Of a stretch of 64,000 nt of DNA, positions 59,377 through 64,000 are shown piece by piece. Made by a program: the position numbers and the translations under genes. The notes beneath the pieces are model-generated. The model was not told the origin of the DNA, searched no databases, and worked only from the letters and a program-made list of their open reading frames with translations. This DNA comes from Cochliopodium minus. Its lineage: Eukaryota > Discosea > Himatismenida > Cochliopodiidae. How positions within the stretch are numbered: position 1 is the first letter of the stretch; each line of letters opens with the position of its first letter. The DNA is taken from NCBI GenBank assembly GCA_024220525.1, contig JAMYWO010000072.1, positions 34,134 to 98,133 on the forward strand, written 5' to 3'.

Positions 59377-61663
59377 TCACAAATACTTCTTCTCTTCAAT
59401 CTTTTTACTCTGAAATTTAAGAAGATAGGGAGAGAGGAACTTGTCCTTCAATAAAGAAAAGACGATGACAGCACCAAAAATAAAGGAGGCAAGGAAAAAG
59501 AAGTAAGGAAAGTCAGGTTTAGAATAAGATTCTGGTTTCTCACACAAGATGGTAAATTTCAGCTTGTAAACTTCCAAATTAGTTACAATCAAATCAATAG
59601 CGTCCAAATCGAAGAAGACACTCTCAACAAAAGCGTTGGAGATCTCAAAGTTGTGAAGCGAGATGTACTTGGCAGCTTGATCCAACTTGAAGCGGAAAAT
59701 GTTGTAGCGTTGAATGAAGTGGAGATTCTCTTCAGTAGAAAAAAGTCTTTCGCTTCTTATAGTAAATTTCTTTTCGAAAAATAAAATAAGTATGAAAAAA
59801 AAAAAAAAATTTTTTTTTTACAGATATTCTTTTGAGAATTGTTCTCATGTCGCTCAAAGCATTTCCAATTTTAGTGTAGAGGATGTTCCTAAAAGCACTA
59901 TCTCTTTGTGAGAAAGAAATGGAAGGAACTTGACTGAAATGACCAAAAGGAGTTCTTGCAAGACTCCACAAATGAGATTCTGAAACGGTAAAATGTTCTT
60001 CATTCCAGTGTGTATGTCTTTTTGAATAAATGAAATTATTACAAATTTTTAAAAGATTATTAAAATTTTTTACGTAGGGGCAATCCCCCACAAAGACTCT
60101 AATACAGATGCAAAAATAGCACGGTCTGGGATAGAAGGATCTATCATCAATCTTGAGCCATCACATTCGTAGTCCACATACTTCATATGGTTTGCCTCTG
60201 TAACAACTGCAACAACCATATCAGAGAAAGAAACAGACTATTTAGAATTGTAAAATATAAAAAATAAAGAATAAAAAATGAAATGATTAACTTGAAATTT
60301 GGTGTCCAACAACAAAGCTCCTCTTTCGAAAAGATCAAAAATGATGATTGGAAAAACATAGTCCAAGCCCTTCTTTGAGTTTACTAGTTGTGGTAAGTAT
60401 AAATTGGCCCATTTATGGAGTTCGTGAGAATCAAAATAAGAGTGAGTGAAAGTGTCGAATTGATTCTTCCCTGATGCTACATTAATTGCGTGGCGAAGGG
60501 AATGGTAGTAGAGAGAGGCAGCAGGAACAGAATCATGGATGGAAATGCGATTGGTATTGAAAACGAATGAATTCTTATCAAACAAAGGGATCTGATTGAT
60601 GAGGTTTTCCAAGACGGATGTATCGAGTGATTTGGTGTTTGTAACTTCCATAGAATCAGTGATGATGACAAATTGAATCTCCAATATCTGTCCTTTGACG
60701 TTGGAGGTCAATTGTGGATGAGGCAATCTGGAAAGATGTGTGGAAACCAATGTATCAATTGTTTCATGCACAAAACCAGCCAATTCGACCATGAAATGTT
60801 GTCTATCTTGAGGGTCTTTGAGATCTTGAATATCTAAAATGTGGGGAAGATTCCATTTCCCTACACTTCCTTCTCCACTTGTTGTTGGTCCATATTTCAC
60901 TGGCCCTGCGAATAAATCATGCCATGCATAACTGAATTTGTCTGATACCCAATATGGCAATTTGCATTTTGTGTCATTGGATGAATAATGATAGGGATTT
61001 GCAAATCCTCCAGTTTGTAGTATATATAGTGTATAATATGTTTGATGTGATTGAATGAAATGATTTTTAATTATTCTATCAACAACATTCACATTTATTC
61101 TCTTTTCAAAATCTCCTTGATCTTTCTTTAAATTGAAAAATAATGATATATCTATTGGAATATGAATTACTATTCGATTTACCATTTCTCTTTGGATTGC
61201 ATCTTTAATTTCAGACATTAACTTTGGTTCTGCTTTGTTTATATGAAACTTATAATGATATTTTATTGGCAATTTGTATCCTTCAGTTGTATATATGTGT
61301 TTTTCGAATGTAGATATGAAATAATGTTCTATATCTTCCTAATATCATATTTATTACATCTAATTAGCCTATATAATTTTTAAAAATTAATTTTCTTACT
61401 ATTGTAAAGTTAAATGTAGTATCAAATCCCAACAATAATACATTAAAATGTAAAGTGATAAGTTGATGATCAAGTTGAAAGTATTTTTGTAATATGGTTT
61501 CATTTTTTTGAACACCCCATTCATATAATTTTTCATATTCTGTCAATCGTAAGAATGGATCTGACCATTTTTCATCCAAAATGAATTTTTTGAGATTGGA
61601 CTTTGAATCACAATTTGCATTGAAAATAAATAGCAAAATAAATAAAACAACAATTGCTTTCAT
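59377..61663 (-). CDS. Secretory-pathway type I membrane protein, plant At5g58100/At3g28720-like, with KKYL end
   Basis: Exons 61663-61400, 61338-60292, 60237-60074, 60017-59822 and 59769-59377 join in phase to 687 aa. A signal peptide (MKAIVVLFILLFIFNANC) starts it. The lumenal part has YTLYILQTGG, WVSDKFSYAWHDLFAGPVKYG, SGEGSVGKWNLPHI, FASVLESLWGIAPTH and HLWSLARTPFGHFS, which recall the plant family of large uncharacterised transmembrane proteins (one needed for pollen wall). One membrane helix (FFFLASFIFGAVIVFSLL) lies near the end, and the last four residues KKYL form a di-lysine ER-retrieval signal. The role is unknown. Confidence 0.7.
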
Positions 61664-61945
61664 TTTTTTTTTTTTGATATTAAAAGATCAAAAGACTTAA
61701 TTTTTCCAGATGCATTGAATTATCAACACGTATTGCACAATGAAAAGGGAAAATTAATTTTCTGTTATTTTTATATTTCATTTCCAATCCTACTATGCAA
61801 TACATTCAAAAAAAAATTGATTTTATTTTATATTAATTTTTATATAATATAAAATAAAAAAAAAAATCAGATATATCATTTTATTAAGGTAATATTTTAA
61901 GAAAAGAATCATTATTCTTTATTTAAACAATGTAAATAATAAGTA

Positions 61946-62262
61946 ATGGGATCCATTAAGTCATTCAAGATCAAAAGAAAACTCGGAAAGGCAAAAAGTG
62001 TAAACAGACCAAGTAAAATAATTTCAAACTTTTAAATAATAATTATCTTTCAATATAATTCCACAAAATTTATTTAAATTCCATAAATCATTTAATTGAT
62101 TCATCATAAAATAGTGCCTCAATGGTATAGATTAAAAACTGGAAATACTATCAGATACAATGCAAAAAGAAGGTAAAATTAAATAAATATACAAAAATAA
62201 AGATAATTCTAACAATTTTTAATATTAACAGAAACTGGAGAAGAACCAAATTGAGACTCTAA
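61946..62262 (+). CDS. RPL39: Ribosomal protein eL39
   Basis: Three small exons (61946-62012, 62115-62172, 62232-62262) give 51 aa. They read GSIKSFKIKRKLGKAKSVNRP, then MPQWYRLKTGNTIRYNAKRR, then NWRRTKLRL, which is eL39 along its whole length (51 aa in most eukaryotes, with PQW, RxKTGN, IRYN and RRxWRRTKL conserved). It lines the exit tunnel of the large ribosomal subunit. Two introns in so short a gene are notable. Confidence 0.95.
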
Positions 62263-62780
62263 ACTATTTGTATACCTTCATGAACATTTTGATAGAAATC
62301 AAAACCCATATTTAATAAAATTTTGATTATATCTCATTAAATTATTGTTTTTAATTTAAATTCTTCATTTTTTTCAAAATTTTTGTAGTGTGAGGGATAT
62401 TAAATTCAAGTTTTAAAAAAATGAAAATTAGCTTAACTTTCAAAAGTATTTTATTGAGCAGAGTGAACAAACTATATATGGTAAAATCATATAATCAATC
62501 AAACAAGAATAAATAGAGAATGTGAATAAATGATACAAAAGAAATGAAATTTATAAAGGAGAATATATCTTTAAACATAAGAATATGAACAAAAAATGAT
62601 ATATCTCATCCAATCATGTTGTATCAAATCTTGATTGTATGATCGAAATATAAGATTAACAATATTCTTATTTATTCTTTAATACTTCAGTCTTCCATTT
62701 ATGATGAGGAAGTTTTGTTTTTGATAAAAAGATATTACCCCTTTTTATTTATATTTCTTTTACTTGACTATTTTTTTGTT
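62263..62780. other. Intergenic A/T-rich stretch
   Basis: About 520 bp with no frame, splice pattern or RNA gene that I can support. Confidence 0.45.
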
Positions 62781-63660
62781 TGTGAAATAGAGAACAATCA
62801 AAAAGAACCTTGAACACCAATACTTCAGTCCAATCACTAAGACTCCTTTCTTCTACATTCTACCCTCAGAGCGAAAGGTTTTCGTATATAAAAGAGATAC
62901 ATAAGACATATCTGTTCAAAACCTTTCCATCTCCTTCTTTGATGACACTAATCTCAATTAGAATATCCAATTCCCTGGTGATCATAACACGTTTTTCAAT
63001 GATAAGCTTCTAGTACTGGGATTTACTATTTTAACTCGTTCAGAGTATATCAAAGGAGGAACAAATAGTATTGGTGTTCAGTGTTTTCTCGACAAGAAGG
63101 GATTAAAGTTGAAAAGAGGAGAAGAAACATTTTTTGTTGTATCAAAACATTGACCATTACTTTGAGATGAACAACATTAGAAAACCAGTCGTCAAACAAA
63201 AGGAAAAAACTCACTTTCAATTCGAGAAGTATTTCTCTCTAAAATTAGGAGATCTTGTCATAGGAGTTGAAGAAATTTGAGGAACAAAATTTGAAAATGT
63301 TTCTTCATTGGATTAGTAGAAGAAAAAGCGAAGAAGTTTTTCTACCAACTCCAAATTCCAGTTGTCTTAGAAAAGAACATCACGAGAAAAACTTTATTGA
63401 TCTGCAGTCGTCTACGATTAGAGCTTGTTGTAAAGAAAGGATCGATTCAAAGTTATATCTTGTCTGATTTCAACTTCCATCTGATTATTCTGATTTTTAA
63501 TATGTTCATTCATATTATTTCTCCTTTCCTTCTTCTTCCTTCTCTTGGTTTTCCCTTTCCTTCATGGATTTTGTTTTCTTTCCCTTTTTCTTTCCCTTCA
63601 ATCTTCTCTCAATATCTTCCGAATTTTTAGATCTCAACAAGATTGTGAGGATCGATTTTG
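62781..63660. other. Decayed coding-like stretch of unknown origin
   Basis: Base composition is like exons here (clearly less A/T than the spacers), and one plus-strand frame reads as protein over some 130 codons with few stops (FYILPSERKVFVYKRD, IQFPGDHNTFFNDKLLVLGF, NSIGVQCFLDKKGLKLKRGE). No start, splice signals or known family were found, and other frames also look partly coding. It may be an old gene or element that is no longer whole. I cannot name it. Confidence 0.4.
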
Positions 63661-63707
63661 TCAGGAGTTTTTGATGATAATTAAAAAAGAATTTTAAAAA
63701 AATATTT

Positions 63708-63708
63708 N
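63708..63708. other. Single N, assembly joint 4
   Basis: The decayed stretch ends on the left and an intronic repeat of a helicase gene begins on the right. Confidence 0.9.
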
Positions 63709-63815
63709 ATAAAAAATAAAAAATAAAAAATAAAAAATAAAAAATAAAAAATAAAAAATAAAAAATAAAAAGTAAAAAATAAAAATAAATAAAAAATAAA
63801 AAAATAAAATAAATT
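63709..63815. repeat. ATAAAAA microsatellite
   Basis: Tandem ATAAAAA units, some shortened, lying in the intron 3' of the helicase exon on the minus strand. Confidence 0.9.
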
Positions 63816-63817
63816 AC

Positions 63818-63969
63818 CTGTGAGAAACACGAGAACATCTCCAGGAGGCTCTTTCATGTGAATCTGCATGATTGTGATCAAGGTGGCGTCCAAATAGTCC
63901 GACTCTGCAGTGTGAACGTACATCACGTCAACTGGAAATTGTCTTCCCTCAATGAAATATACATTTGCG
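63818..63969 (-). CDS. DEAH-box RNA helicase of DHX8/Prp22 type, one internal exon
   Basis: A 152-nt exon with acceptor and donor on both sides. It reads [22 protein letters not shown] and [22 protein letters not shown]; these two stretches in order are the start of the second RecA domain of spliceosomal DEAH helicases. [21 protein letters not shown] in animal DHX8 is the closest remembered match; DHX16/Prp2 is the alternative. Prp22 releases spliced mRNA. The rest of the gene is outside the window or lost at the N. Confidence 0.85.
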
Positions 63970-64000
63970 CTTTTTATTGTTTTTAAAAATAAAAATAAAA

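Overview
The window is AT-rich nuclear DNA of an aerobic protist: exons are moderately AT-rich, while introns and spacers are close to pure A/T. The evidence is many short GT-AG introns, standard stop codons (TAA, TAG and TGA all used), and clearly eukaryotic genes: eL39, RagA, SZT2, Enhancer-of-polycomb, an RS-domain cyclophilin, a DEAH splicing helicase, a type I metacaspase and the complex I factor NDUFAF7. A free-living amoeba-like protist is plausible, but I cannot place it further. Four single N characters (14581, 31219, 48296, 63708) divide the window into five pieces, and most genes beside them are cut.

Layout. 1-14580: three-TM protein (-), broken ankyrin-type gene (-), twin CX9C protein (+), RagA (-), Ras-like GTPase with a CAAX end (-), EPL1 (+), LRR protein (-), PH-like membrane protein (+), two orphans, 5' part of NDUFAF7 (+). 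14582-31218: 3' part of an ankyrin-type gene (+), F-box-like gene (-), ThiF/E1-like enzyme (-), ERF4/GOLGA7-like protein (+), three-SAP protein (-), LEA2-like membrane protein (+), small secreted protein (-), RNase HII (-), TMEM245-like 3' part (-). 31220-48295: P-loop ATPase (-, cut), SZT2 (-), coiled-coil/C2/ankyrin protein (+), 2OG-Fe(II) oxygenase (+), 5' part of an ankyrin-type gene (+). 48297-63707: palindrome and a second copy of the ankyrin-family first exon (-), metacaspase (-), multicopper oxidase (+), AT-hook repeat protein (+), RS cyclophilin (-), secretory membrane protein (-), eL39 (+), a decayed stretch. 63709-64000: one exon of a DHX8/Prp22-type helicase (-).

Themes. RagA and the very large SZT2 (about 3049 aa after splicing) belong to the same nutrient-TORC1 pathway. 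The Ras-like GTPase and the ERF4-like protein may meet in lipid modification of GTPases. Several genes make sense only with very small exons or introns: a 6-nt exon that completes the RNase HII DEAGRG motif, a 10-nt exon in the metacaspase, introns of 20 and 31 nt, and two GC-AG introns. Two families of short dispersed repeats sit inside introns.

The last 77 bases before the N at 48296 are identical to the first 77 after the N at 14581. Both lie in the same frame of one ankyrin-type gene, so the piece 31220-48295 probably joins directly to 14582-31218 and the order of pieces given here is doubtful. Coordinates of multi-exon genes below are first to last coding base; exon limits were worked out by hand from splice sites and phase.
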